A program made the translations under genes and the position numbers. A stretch of 64,000 bases of DNA from Zea mays (taxonomy: Eukaryota; Streptophyta; Magnoliopsida; Poales; Poaceae). Shown in pieces: positions 11,701 through 23,700 of the stretch. Location: the NCBI RefSeq assembly GCF_902167145.1, contig NC_050097.1, forward strand, positions 116,097,982-116,161,981, read 5' to 3'. How positions within the stretch are numbered: position 1 is the stretch's first letter; each line of letters starts with the position of its first letter. Under the pieces are notes generated by a model. It worked only from the letters and a program-made list of their open reading frames with translations, had not been told where the DNA came from and did no database searches.

Positions 11701-12366
11701 GTCACCGTTCGAGACTCTGTATGACAGGAAATGCAAGACTCCTCTATATTGGATCAGACTAGAGGAAGACAGTTCTTTCGACCTGAGATTATACAGGAAG
11801 CATAAGAACAAGTTCAGCAAATAAGGGAGAATTTGAGAACTGCACAATCCAGGCAGAAAAGCTATGCTGACACTCGGAGAAGACTGCTTGAGTTTAAAGA
11901 GGGAGATTATGTCTATTTGAAGGTGTCACCGCTTCGGGGTATGAGAAGATTTAAAGTCAAAGGAAAGTTGTCCCCTCGCTTTATTGGACCCTTCTTAATC
12001 TTAAAGCGAGTGGGAGAGGTTGCATATCAATTGGAATTACTGGATCATCTCGCGGATGTTCATGATGTATTCCATGTATCTCAGCTGAAGAAATGTCTCA
12101 GGGTACCTGAGGAACAGTTACCAACGGAAGAGCTCAGTGTTCAGGGTGATTTTACTTACACGGAATATCCTATTAAGAGTATTGACACTTTGACTCGAGT
12201 TACAAGAAATAAGGTGATAAAAATGTGCAAAGTTCAATGGAGTCACCACGGTGAAGATGAAGCAACTTGGGAAAGAGAAGAAGAGCTTCGCATAGATTTT
12301 CCCCACGTTTTCCCTAGATCTTCTTAAATCTCGAGGACGAGATTATTTTTAAGTGGGGTAGGATTT
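8744..12366 (+). pseudogene. pol: B: degenerate pol; gag not recognisable
   Basis: From 8744 to about 9250 I see no coding similarity to Gag. The end of a protease (VILGMSWL) appears near 9270. RT starts near 9448 and is spread over three frames (9448-9640, 9641-9950, 9947-10378). RNase H and the integrase zinc region lie at 10368-11141. Integrase continues past in-frame stops at 11139, 11262, 11322 and 11415, shifts frame near 11560, and ends in a chromodomain-like tail and TAA at 12325-12327. The RT catalytic FIDD is FIND: codon 10007-10009 is AAT, Asp to Asn. The polypurine tract is AAGTGGGGTAGGAT, just before 12367. The element cannot encode active RT. Confidence 0.88.
8748..8759 (+). promoter_or_regulatory. 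B: primer binding site
   Basis: TGGTATCAAAGG lies 4 bp after the LTR and matches the initiator-Met primer site (TGGTATCAGAGC) at 10 of 12 positions. The repeat of this site follows the second LTR at about 15972. Confidence 0.7.
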
Positions 12367-15300
12367 GTAACACCCAGTTTGTAATATATAATAAAAGAGG
12401 AGAAAAGTCATTTCCTATATCTTATATGTGTGGGATTGAACCTTTATGCATCATCACATGTGAACACCTTAGGTAAAAACAAATAATTAATAACATAAAA
12501 GCCACTAAAATAGGTATCATGCTGGTTTTCATTTTTGTATGCATCTTGTGACCACATAATAAATCATATGAAAAGAAAATATTAAGGTCTCAAGGGGAAT
12601 TTAGAATATACAAGAGATTTTAGAATTTAGAAAGAGAGTAAATAATATAAAGAAAATTTAGATATTTCCAAAAGTTAGTATCTTAGCTGCCCCATATAAT
12701 TTGAAGATAAATCTATCACAGGATTTGAAATCTAAACTTGAAATGAGTTTGAATTTAAAAAAAGAAAAAGAAAAAGGGAAACAGAAAATAAAAAGAATAA
12801 AGAAAAGAAGAAGAAGAAAAATAGCATTGGGCCTAATTACACGCTGCTGGCCCACCTGAGAAACCCTCTGCTCGGCCCATCCTCCAGCCTAAGCCGCAGG
12901 CGGCTATCCACTTCACTGTCGTGCGGGTCCCACGCCGCAGCCGCTCAGACAGCGCTCTCCATGCCCGCGCTCGGACGCTGGCGCGTGGGCCCCCCTGGTG
13001 GGTCGTCCTCCTCTCGGCGCCCTGCTCGTAACGAGTTCCGCTCCTGGCGGCGGGCTGGGCGCAAGCGGCTCCACCGGCTCTCCATGATTTGCGCAGATCA
13101 GTTCGACCAAGCTCGTCCTCTTCTAGGCTATAAAAGAAAAATCAGGCACCGCCCTTCTCTCTCCTCTCATCTTCTGCGCCACCGTCGTACGTACAGGGAG
13201 AGCGAGGGAGAAGTCTGCCGCTTCTGCCATAGACGCCGAGTGTGTGTGGGGGAGAGAAAAATCCTGGGCACCGGGTAGCTCTGCTCTAGGAGAATTGGGG
13301 GAGGATCGCGGCGTACTCGTAATCGCGTCCGTGGCATCAGCCGTGGGAGTAATTCCCCCTGCGCTAGCAGAATACCTCACCGGAATCTAAATTCCGCGGT
13401 GAAGTTGGGAGCTCGACGCTAGGGATTTGTGCCACACCAAAACAAGGTATGTGCTCACCTTCTGTTCTGCCATCGCCGTAGCTCGGTATTGCGATTGGTG
13501 TGTTGATGTTCGGCGGGGCGGGGACCAACCGACCCAGCCACCTGAACAGCTCGCACCATAGGAACCGAGGCCATGCGCATACTCTAGCAGCAGGGTCTCC
13601 AAGACAGGCTCGGCAGCTTCACCTTGACTTCGGGAGGGCGTCCGAGGACTCGCTAGGCGCGTATGGTGCACGGGGCGGCTGGCGATGTCTCGCCGGTGTT
13701 GGGGAACCCTGCCATGTTGTGGCCAGAGGCTACAATTGCCCGATGGCTGGTAAGGGCATCCCTGGTGAACTCATCCTTTCCTCTGCTTCGCGTAGCATGT
13801 TTCAGGAGTATGAATTGGGGCCTGATGGACCGGCGGGCTATTCTCTGGCATGCTCTGCCGCCGTCCGGCCATGGCGCCGCCACCCTACCCTTGTCGTAGC
13901 TAGGGTTGGGGAGATGGATCCCTAGCCATTGGATCTTGGGGCAAGGGTCGCGATTGGTAGCGCGCATACCGTTTCGCGAGATTGAACCGTGGGTCGTTGA
14001 TGGCGCGATCTGCGGTGTAGATTTAAGGGCGTGTACTGGGTTAGGTCAGAGTAGTGTGGAGCGTTCGATTTCGATCGGACGGGCAGGGAATGAATCGGGA
14101 TTCATTAAATCCTGCGCGCTGGAATCAGATCGGACGGCTAGGATAGATCTGTACCCCTTCGCCCAGGCCTTTTTGCACATGAGCCCCTCCGTTATTAAGT
14201 TATCAACCCGCCGTCCACATTCCATATTTACTGAGTCTTAGAAAACTTCGGTTTAGGCCCCTGGACTTCCCAGATATTGACGCCCATTCCAGAATAGATT
14301 AAAAATGGAGAAATGATATTAGAAATTCGTTTTTAATACAAAAACAATTCTAGAAACTTGTATAAGTCATAGAATATCCATTTTTGGTCCAAATTGAGCC
14401 ATTCCAATTTCTAAAATTTTGTAATAATATTCTCTATCATTTAGTATCACTGTTTTGACATGAGCTCAGTTAGAAAATTAATTTATCATCTAATCCTATT
14501 TTAATCACAGTAAACCTTAGGAAATTCATAACTTGAAATCTATAACTTCAAATTTAATGATTCTAGTTCCTATGATCTCATTTTAATGTATAGATTTTTA
14601 CTGTATATTTTATTTGCATGTTTGATGCGATGTTAATTTATGCTATACTATGTATGTATTGTGTTGATGCGAGTAGACGAGCAAGCCACTGTGGAATCTG
14701 AGGTTCAACAAGTAGAGATAGCTGAGCAGGAGCTCATTGAAGGCAAGTTGTGCCCTTGATCACTTACTTTTCCCAGCCATGTTCTTATTAATTTTAATGA
14801 TCTGCATAGGTTAATTTTGATGGGATCCTTTATGTTACCCCAATTTTGATTACCTCTATACCTTGTTCACCCCTGAAATATTTTTGGGTAGTACTTGCTA
14901 TTGCTTTATGTGGATTGGGTATGGAGATACAACATTCATGATTATTCTTTTATTATCTTGTTATTATTACTATTCATGTTAAGATCATTAAATTAATGGG
15001 AACATGGAGCGACCACCCGGGAAAACAGTGCTACCACAAGGGTTTAATGGGACGCCCTTGGCTGATTAACTAGGAAAGCTAGTGGAGGTCTTCCTTACCC
15101 GAAAGGGGCAAGGGCAGTAGGGGAGTGGTCAGTGTAGGGAGGTCCTTGGGTTGATTTTGCTGCGATGGCGGTCAGGCAAGAACCCTGCACTGGAGCTTCC
15201 TATAAACTGTAGCGGGATTTCTGAAGCTAGTGGAACTTTGTAAAGGCCTCGTAGTGTTACCCTGCCTCGCCTCCTCGGTAGAGGTGTATGGGATTGGCCA

Positions 15301-15967
15301 TCTCTTGGCAGATGGGTAACATGACTTGTGGGTAAAGATGCGCAACCTCTGCAGAGTGTAAAACTGGTATACTAGCCGTGCTCACGGTCATGAGCGGCTC
15401 GGACCCTCACATGATTAATTATGGAACTTAAATTCAATTTGACATTTGCATCGCATTTGGGATTATTTTACTATTACTGTTCTTTATTATTATTAAGGTT
15501 TGGTATTTACTTACACTTAGTAATTGCTAATAAAATTTTGACCAACTTATAAAAGCAATGCTCAGCTTCAGCCTTTATTCCATTGATCAGCCTTACACTT
15601 CATGAACTCCCACCTTTGGTGAGTTCATGCCACATTATTCCCCACGACTTGTTGAGCGATGAACGTATGTGAGCTCACTCTTGCTGTCTCACACCCCCCC
15701 ACAGGAGAAGAAAAGGTGGTTCAGGAGGAGCCACAAGGCGAGGAGTATGATCTGATCTAGGTGGCGTTTCTCAGTCGACATTAGCGCCGACGATCCTTAG
15801 TTCGTTTTATATTTGTTCTTTTACTTTGTAATAAGTCTTCCGCTATGTAATAATTACTCTGATGTTTTATGACATTTATCTCTATACACTCTGTTATTAT
15901 ATGTGTTGTCTTCTTTGGCGCATGTATGAGATGCACCCGGCTTTGTTCTTTAAAACCGGGTGTTACA
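12367..15967 (+). repeat. B: second LTR (3,601 bp)
   Basis: It is nearly identical to 5142-8743 and has the same TGTAACACCC / GGGTGTTACA ends. Its TATA box is at 13129-13135 and its 5' exon donor follows 13446. Most differences from the first LTR are C/T or G/A, as expected of methylated DNA decay. Confidence 0.93.
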
Positions 15968-17957
15968 GAAGTGGTATCAAAGGAAATGTTGACTGTAGGA
16001 CGAAACCTAGATAGAAATGGACAAACCCTTACCTACTTACCTTACTTTGATTCATTCTATACTCACCTTGTCTTGGTCCTGTCTCACCTTTTGCTATTCT
16101 ACTCTGATCATTCTTATCTTTTCTACTCTAAGACAAGATGAATCTCACACCTTGGAATCCTACATTTATGACCTTTTTTAGAGATAGAAGACCTAAGACA
16201 AAAAAAAATTTAAATTATTTTCTCTATTAAAAATGTTGGTTGATTGTTCTGATGATCAATGCCTGATTTGCTTCTTTGATTGATTGAAATAGTATAGACG
16301 GGCATCTTAGCATGTACCACCATAAGGTAATGTATTAGCTTTAGTGGATAACACACTAATCTACTTAGCTAATAAATCCCCCGGAGTAACATCCCTCGTA
16401 ATTACTCGCCTTGTCTACAACTCTTTCTTTCTTACCCTGTGTTTCTAACCCAGATAGGCTACCCCTATAGTGTTAGAAGAGAGCACTATAGACGTGATCC
16501 TTGGTATGTCATGGTTAAGAAAGGCTAAGGCAGTTTATTCACTGTGCTAAAGGAACCATAGAACTCACCAGTTCCAAAGGAGAAAGATTTGAAGTTGGAA
16601 TTACAGTAACTACCGCCATCAGACTAGCGACATTCTTAATAGATGGGAAGTTTGTTGGTGTCAACATCCGTGTGGTTAGAGATTTTTCGGATGTCTTCCC
16701 AGAAGAGTTACTAGGGATGCCATCCGATACGGAAGTTGAGTTTGTCATAGATCTCTTACCTGGAACTGCTCCTATTTCTAAATGGACATATAGGATGTCT
16801 GTAGAAGAGTTAAAAGAACTCAAGAAGCACTTAACGGAGTTGCAAGAGGCTAGGTACATTCGTCCGAGTCTTCACCTTGGGGAGCACCGGTGTTATTTGT
16901 GCAGAAGAAGGATGGATCGCAACGGATGTGTGTGGATTATAGGTCTCTTAATGATGTTATTGTGAAGAACAAGTATCCGTTGCCCCGTATTGAGGATTTA
17001 TTTGATCAGATGAGAGGTGCTAGAGTATTCTCGAAGATTGATCTCCGATCGGGTTACCATCAGATGAGGATTAGACCATCGGATATTCCTAAGACAGCAT
17101 TCTCGACCCGATATGGATTATATGAGTTCATCGTTATGTCATTTGGACTAACTAATGCACCAACTACTTTATGGATCTGAAGAATAAGGTGTTTATGGAG
17201 AATGTGGGCAGATTCGTCGTGGTATTCATCAATGATATCCTTATCTATTCCAAGAGTGATAGTGATCATGAGAAACATCTGATATTGGTGCTACAGAAGC
17301 TACAAGATAACCAACTCTACGCCAAGTTTAGCAAATGCGAGTTTTGGATTGACAAGGTGCCATTTCTTGGACATATCATTTCTAATGGAGGAATATCAAT
17401 GGATCCTGCTAAAGTCAAGGAGATAGTGGCGTGGAGCATACCCACTATAGTTACGAAGATTCGGAATTTCCTAGGAGTTGCAGGATATTATCGGAAATTT
17501 ATTGAAGGATTCTCTAAGATTGCTAAGCCTATGACCTCACTTCTGGAGAAGGGAAGAGAGTTTAAGTGGGACGAGAAGAGCCAAGACAGCTTTGATCAAG
17601 AAGATATTGATGTCGCCACAAGTGTTGGTTATGCCAGATCTACAGAATGGATTTGACATTTGTTGTGATGCATGTGGCCAAGGATTAGGATGTGTGCTCA
17701 TGCAAGAAGGACACGTGGTTGCCTACGTGTCTCGTCAGTTGTGGAAACATGTGTTGAACTACCCCATTCATGACTTAGAACTGGCAGTCGTTGTGCATGC
17801 ACTTAAGATTTGGAGACATTACATTATGGGAACCAAGTGCCAAGTGTACACGGATCATAAGAGTTTGAAGTATATATTCACTCAGAAGGATCTCAACCTT
17901 AGGCAACGTCGTTGGTTGGAGCTTATTAAAGATTATGATTTGGAGATTCACTATCAC
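15968..17957 (+). pseudogene. pol: B: second, truncated internal copy
   Basis: This repeats 8744 to about 10735 almost exactly; the only difference I noticed is GCA for TCA in the RT motif near 17155. It carries the same frameshifts and the same FIND substitution (AAT at 17231-17233), so those defects predate the duplication. It stops abruptly in RNase H, after the residues EIHYH, where an LTR end is fused. Confidence 0.88.
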
Positions 17958-17968
17958 CGGGTGTTACA
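17956..17968 (+). repeat. B: remnant of third LTR
   Basis: ACCGGGTGTTACA is the last 13 bp of the B LTR. It is fused to RNase H sequence, with ACC shared by both parents, and is followed by the target duplication GTGTA at 17969-17973. Confidence 0.85.
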
Positions 17969-17973
17969 GTGTA

Positions 17974-18463
17974 AGTGCTTACTGAAAAAGAAAACAAGGC
18001 CACGGGAGCGGGAAGCTCCGTGGTGGTTGAGTAATTTTGTTACTTTTAAGTCTTTGGGAAAAACCTTACAGCAACTGCCTTTCTCTAAGAAAATGAAGAG
18101 TGACTTCAACCCCCACCAAATAAAGCATGTATGATATAGGTCTCTTTCTCTTTACGGGAGCGGGGTGGGCTTGCGGAATACCTAGTGTATTCACCTAGAT
18201 TTATTTATGTTTTTCAGCAGCCGAAGACTTCTTTTCTGCTATGCTCGATTGAGAGGGCTGTGTCTGCACCCAGTTCTGCCTGTGGCTTGGGCTAGTTTAT
18301 TTTTCCTACTGCGCTTCCTATTCTGGCTCTCTCGAGCTTGTACCCCGGTATTGTAATAACCTCTATTTAAACTCTGTACTATTTGAAGTAAGGAATGTGT
18401 TTACTAGCCTCCTGGGACTAGTAATTGTATCACATTTGAGTCCCAAAGGATCGGGACGCTTCA
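17974..18463 (+). repeat. A: 5' LTR, second part
   Basis: The remainder of the A 5' LTR follows B and the second GTGTA copy. It matches 26946-27435 and ends GGGACGCTTCA at 18463, directly before the primer site. Confidence 0.93.
18218..18252 (+). other. A: LTR exon 3 (end of acidic frame), 5' LTR copy
   Basis: The acceptor TTTTTCAG is followed by a short frame, AAEDFFSAMLD, and TGA at 18250-18252. Joining exon 2 at the GC donor puts G+CA into one codon, so the intron is phase 1. The stop lies 211 bp before the LTR end. Confidence 0.5.
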
Positions 18464-18465
18464 GG

Positions 18466-18477
18466 TGGTATCAGAGC
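18466..18477 (+). promoter_or_regulatory. A: primer binding site
   Basis: TGGTATCAGAGC lies 2 bp after the 5' LTR. It is the canonical complement of the initiator-methionine tRNA 3' end. Confidence 0.9.
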
Positions 18478-18604
18478 CCATAGGACTGGCCGTAGGTCGC
18501 AGCCCTGACCTTAAAAGTTACCTTAAAAGAAAATACCTCTTACCTCAAGAAAAGTCTTCTCTCCTTTTCCCCGATATTGACAGACCCTTCTTTTCCTATT
18601 CCAG

Positions 18605-19458
18605 ATGGAAGACTCTCTGGTCATTAGGACATCCTACTGCTCAGAGGTGGAGGGGTTCCCACATCTGTTGCGAAGTTGTGCACTTCGCATGGGAATCCGC
18701 AAAAAGCCAGAATATGTCTGGAAGGAGTATCTCGAGAACGGTATGGAAAAATGCTCTATGGCAGTCTACCTGGGAGAAAGCCGAAACTATCCGAACCATC
18801 CTTCTTTCCAAGTCACTTTCACCGGATACCGCTTCCCAGATACTTGCCAAAATGTTGCCCAGAAAGCCCTCTGACAACTATGTCAGAGCTACAACAAGGT
18901 GATCTTTGAAACCCCCTTCGCTACTTCCCACCCAGCAATAAAAATACACTTACCTGGAGGAAGAGACTTAAGGCCCTGTCAGGAGGAGACCCTATTGAGG
19001 ATGACCCCACCATCGTCTACATGGCTGGATACCTTCACACCCTCGATAACCAATATGATGACCTTGCCTCCCACTGCACTCACCTAAACTCCCGGGTGGA
19101 AAGCCTGGAGCAAAAAGTCAGGGAACTTACAAGGGAAAAGGCGTCCCTTCAAGAGAGCCTCGAGATAGCAGAAGGCGAGGAAACCAACACCCATGAGGCC
19201 TACCACACTCTAAAGATGGATTACGATAAGAAGCTGAAGAAGCTCGCCCCCGCGAGGAAAATCCGCAAGAAAACCAAAAGTCAAGGATGTCAGACTGAGC
19301 AGAAGGAAGAAGCCCCTCCAGCCCTACCCCCTACCAGGATAAGAAACTCGTCCGACATCGAGGAAATGTCCCTAGCCAGCCTTGATGACCTTCTCAAAGA
19401 ATTTGGGGACACTTTAGAGAAGGAGTTCGGGAGTACCCTCGATAGCACTCGCGTGTAA
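18605..19458 (+). pseudogene. A: upstream ORF (ORF0) with coiled coil, broken
   Basis: A frame starting at ATG 18605 (directly after a TTCCTATTCCAG acceptor-like sequence) runs to TGA at 18872-18874. It continues in the same frame for about 15 codons, then shifts by one near 18921. The second half (for example YMAGYLHTLDNQYDDL from about 19012) is followed by a long Glu/Lys/Leu-rich predicted coiled coil and an acidic end, with stop at 19456-19458. It lies before gag and is not Gag. D has an equivalent ORF at 47559-48428 with a similar order: a globular Cys- and aromatic-rich part, then a coiled coil and an acidic tail. Function unknown; possibly an accessory virion protein. The ancestral length would be about 285 residues. 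Confidence 0.6.
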
Positions 19459-19568
19459 TAAGCTTATGGTAGTTGTGTGTTGTGTTATGTAATGAACTGA
19501 TGTAATGAATAAAGTAACTGGTTAAAAAAATTGGCATGTGCATGGTAGTAACTCTTTTCCCCTGGCAG

Positions 19569-20720
19569 ATGGCTTCGGATAAAACCACGCCTACCGCCTC
19601 CGGGATTGGAGCAGGTTTTCCCCTAAGAGCTGAAGGAGAAGCTGGCGGAGAAGGGGGTGAGACCCACCTCCCCGCACCTCTGGAACTACCACTAGACCTG
19701 GCCCGAGTTCTAGCCAATCAGACCCGACTCATTGAAGTCCTCACTAGAAGTCTGGAAAACCAGCGCCCAGGTGGTGGGAGACCACAGGACAGGATGGGAG
19801 AATTTCTGAGACTCAAGCCTCCCACGTTCGCGGGGTCCAGCAATCCCCTCGATACAGACGACTAGCTGCGCACGATCAAGAGGAAACTGGAAGCCATCGG
19901 ATGCCCCGAAAATCAGCGTGTTCAACTGGCTGCTCATCAACTTTCTGGGATGGCCCTAGCATGGTGGGATACCTTCAGCGAGGCCGTCAGAGATGCTACC
20001 TGGGCAGAATTCGAAACAGCCTTCCGTGAGCACCATGTACCCCAGGGGATAGTTCAACTCAAGGAAGATGAGTTCCGGGAGCTAACTCAAGGTGGGAGAA
20101 CAGTCAGTGAGTATGTGCACAAGTTCACGGAGTTGGCTCGTTACGCGCCTGACGATGTCAGCACTGAGTCCATGAAGATGGCCCATTTTCTGAAAGGGCT
20201 AAGACCCGAGCTTAAGACCATCCTCGCCAGCCAAGACTTCCTCAACTTCTCTCACCTTTCCAACAAAGCCATCCAAGTGGAAAGGGCAAAAGAGGAAGAA
20301 AAAGGGCACCTCAAGAGGAAATTCCAGGTTCTCCGAGCTTAGCAGCAAGATTGTCACCAGAGAACTCGACCCTTTAGGCTTCCACCCAGGGGACCAAGCT
20401 TCAATAGACCAGCTGGACCCACTCCGTCACGCTACAGTCAGCAGAGTCAGAGCTCCCTTCAGGCCTCCTCTGTTGCAAGCAACCAACCGCCATCAAATGT
20501 CTGTTGGCACTGCGGAGACCCCAGTCACTTCAAGAATAACTACCCCCAGTTGAAGGCACCCGGACCCACCTACTCCAACTCGGTGAATGGCCCCAAGATT
20601 CCCTCGGCACCTACCTCTAATGACCTCCCTCCAACAGTCAGCAGAGCAGGACCCAGTACCAGGGCAGAGCACGAGTCAACCACGTCGACGCTCAAGAGGC
20701 CCAGCAAGCTCCGGGGGTAG
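19569..20720 (+). pseudogene. gag: A: gag, broken by two stops
   Basis: The start is ATG 19569, directly after TTTTCCCCTGGCAG. The frame contains the retrotransposon Gag core (MALAWWDTF ... EFETAFREHHVPQGI ... LRPELKTIL) and a CCHC zinc knuckle at 20502-20543. In-frame TAG codons lie at 19863-19865, 20340-20342 and, at the Gag-Pol boundary, 20718-20720. The fourth zinc ligand is TAC (Tyr) instead of Cys, so nucleic-acid binding would fail even with readthrough. Gag packages element RNA in cytoplasmic particles. The protease frame overlaps the end in the +2 phase from about 20630. Confidence 0.82.
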
Positions 20721-23700
20721 TGCTCGGTGAGTTCCTTGTTGAATTTACTCCCGCTACTGTGCTTTTTGATTCAGGAGCATCCCATTCTTTTATAGCCACT
20801 AAGTTTGTGGAAAAGCATGGCATCCCCTCTTCACCCCTAGAAATTCCTTTGGTCACCCGAACCCCGGGGTCAGACCTTCTATGCCAGCTCAAGTGCTCCC
20901 AAGTCAGAATTCTTTTAAGTGGGGTAGTGTTCCTAGCGGACTTAACCGTCTTGCCATCCCAAGGGATTGATGTGATCCTAGGAATGGATTGGCTAACTAA
21001 GCACAAGGGTATCATAAGTTGCGCAAGTAAGACCGTCCTTCTCACCGACCGCCAAGGAAAAGTAGTTTCCTGTCTGGCCCAACCACCCGCCAACGATCCA
21101 ATGATGTTTAATCTGGCAGCAGAAAACATATTCGTAATAGAAGAGTTCGTGGATGTATTTTCGGAAGAGTTTCCTGGAATGCCACCCGAAAGAGGAGTGG
21201 AGTTCTATATAGATCTCATTCCTGGCACTACGCCCATTGCAAAGAGACCATACCGCATGGCCCCCACAGAGTTAGCAGAATTGAAACTCCAGATTGCAGA
21301 GCTGCAACAAAAAGGGTACATCCGTCCCATTTCGTCTCCCTGGGGAGCACCCGTCCTTTTCGTTACCAAAAAGGATGGGAGTATGAGAATGTGTATTGAT
21401 TACCTGTCCTTAAATGAAGTTACAATCAAGAATAAGTACCCACTCCCTCGGATCGACGACCTCTTTGACCAGCTGCAGGGAGCCAAATATTTCTCCAAGA
21501 TAGACCTCAGGTCAGGATATCACCAACTGAGGATCAAGGAAGCAGATATTCAGAAGACTGCATTCGTCACCAGATACGGACAATATGAATTCACAGTGAT
21601 GCCATTCAGGCTAACAAACGCACCCGCCTTTTTCATGAACCTCATGAATAAGGTATTCATGGAAGAATTGGATAAGTTTGTCATGGTCTTCATCGACGAC
21701 ATCCTTATCTATTCCAAGAATCGCAAGGACCATGAGCGTCACCTTCGAATCATCCTCGAAAGGCTCAGGGCACATCAACTTTATGCTAAGCTCAGCAAGT
21801 GCGAATTCTGGTTAGAAAAGATAGCCTTCCTTGGGCATATCTTGACAGCAGAAGGAATAGAAGTAGACCCATCCAAAGTAGAAGCCGTTTCAAAATGGAA
21901 ACAACCATCCAACATCAGCGAAGTACGAAGCTTTCTGGGAATGGCAGGATATTACCGCTGCTTTATCAAGGGATTCTCCAGCATAGCAAAACCTATGACC
22001 GAACTTCTCAAAAAGGACAATAAGTTTGTGTGGACTCCAAAATGTGAGGGAAGTTTCCAGATCATCAAGGAGAAGCTTACTACCGCGCCCATTTTGACAT
22101 TACCAGATATACACCAGGATTTCATCATCTTCTGTGACGCTTCAAGGCAAGGCTTAGGGTGTGTCTTAATGCAAAATGAGAAAGTTATTGCCTATGCATC
22201 CCGCTTACTCAAGCCACACGAGCAGAACTACCCCACCCATGACTTGGAATTGGCAGCCATAGTGCACGCCCTAAAAATATGGAGGCACTATCTGATTGGG
22301 AACAAATGCCACATCTTCACTGATCACAAGAGTCTGAGGTACATCTTCACTCAGCCAGACCTCAACCTCCGTCAAAGAAGATGGCTGGAATTGATCAAGG
22401 ATTATGACCTCGAGATCCATTACCACCCCGGGAAGGCTAACGTGGTAGTAGACGCCCTCAGCCGAAAACCTTTCGGGATAAAGGGGACCAACTTTTTAGA
22501 AGATTGGAAGAAGGAATCAGCTCAGCTAAATGCATGTCTGGGAGACAACGGTAGCCTGGAAGTCAAGCCGATGCTAGAAGATCTCATATGCAAGGCTCAA
22601 CGCCTAGACGCGGAGATAGCCAGACCTATGGAAAGAGCTCGCAAGGAGCAACTTTCGGATCTTAGGACAGATGAACAAGGAGTTCTTTGGTTCAAGAACC
22701 GTCTGTGTGTACCAATGGGAGAGGCACGGGAAGTCCTGCTCAATGAAGCCCACAACTCAGCTTACTCCATCCACCCAGGAACCACCAAGATGTACCTAGA
22801 CCTCAAAGCCAGATACTGGTGGAGAGGGATGAAGAAGGAGATACCACAGTATGTGGCCCAGTGTGACACCTGCCAGCGAACAAAGGCCAAACACCAGAAG
22901 CCTGCAGGCCTGCTGCAACCCCTCCCAGTGCATGAATGGAAGTGGGAAGAAATAGGCATGGATTTCGTAACCGGGCTACCCCGAACGCAAAAAGGGAATG
23001 ATTCTATCTGGGTAATAATCGACCGTCTCACCAAGGTGGCCCACTTCATCCTAGTAAAAACCACTTTTGGAGGAGCCGCCCTTGCCCGGATATATCTTAA
23101 GGAGATAGTCAGGCTCCATGGCATTCCGCGGAAGATAGTGTCAGACAGAGGGACGCAGTTCACCTCAAAATTTTGGAAAGGCCTTCAACAAGCGATGGGC
23201 ACCAAGTTAGATTTCAGCACCGCCTATCACCCCCAGTCAGATGGTCAAACAAAAAGAGTCAACAAGATCCTCGAATATTTACTAAGAGCCTGTGTGTTAA
23301 CGTTCGACAGGGATTGGGAGTCCAGTTTGCCATACGCCGAATTCTCATACAACAACAGCCATCAGGCCAGCATCAAAATGTCACTGTTCGAAGCATTGTA
23401 TGGAAGAAAATGCCAGACCCCCCTGATGTGGTCCAATGTAGGGGAAAGGACACTAGAAGGACCCGACTTTGTTAAAGAAGCCGAAGAGAAAGTTGCCCTG
23501 ATCCACAAGAGGTTACTTGAAGCTCAGAGTCGACAGAAAAGTTATGCAGACAACAGACGGAGAGAACTCAGATTTGAGGAAGGAGATTTCGTATATCTCA
23601 AGGTCTCCCCGATGCGTGGTGTCAAAAGGTTCCAAATAAAAGGAAAGCTAGCACCGCGTTTCGTCGGCCCTACCCCGTCATTAGCAGAGTGGGATCCGCA

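Larger units (their letters stand above)
5142..17968 (+). mobile_element. B: Ty3/gypsy chromovirus in LTR-internal-LTR-internal-(LTR stub) tandem form
   Basis: The order is LTR 5142-8743, internal 8744-12366, LTR 12367-15967, partial internal 15968-about 17957, and a 13-bp LTR remnant ending GGGTGTTACA at 17968. GTGTA flanks the whole block, so it behaves as one insertion into the A LTR. The simplest history is one ordinary insertion, then unequal LTR recombination giving three LTRs, then a deletion from the second internal copy to the end of the third LTR across a 3-bp ACC microhomology. Gag is absent and pol is fragmented. Confidence 0.9.
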
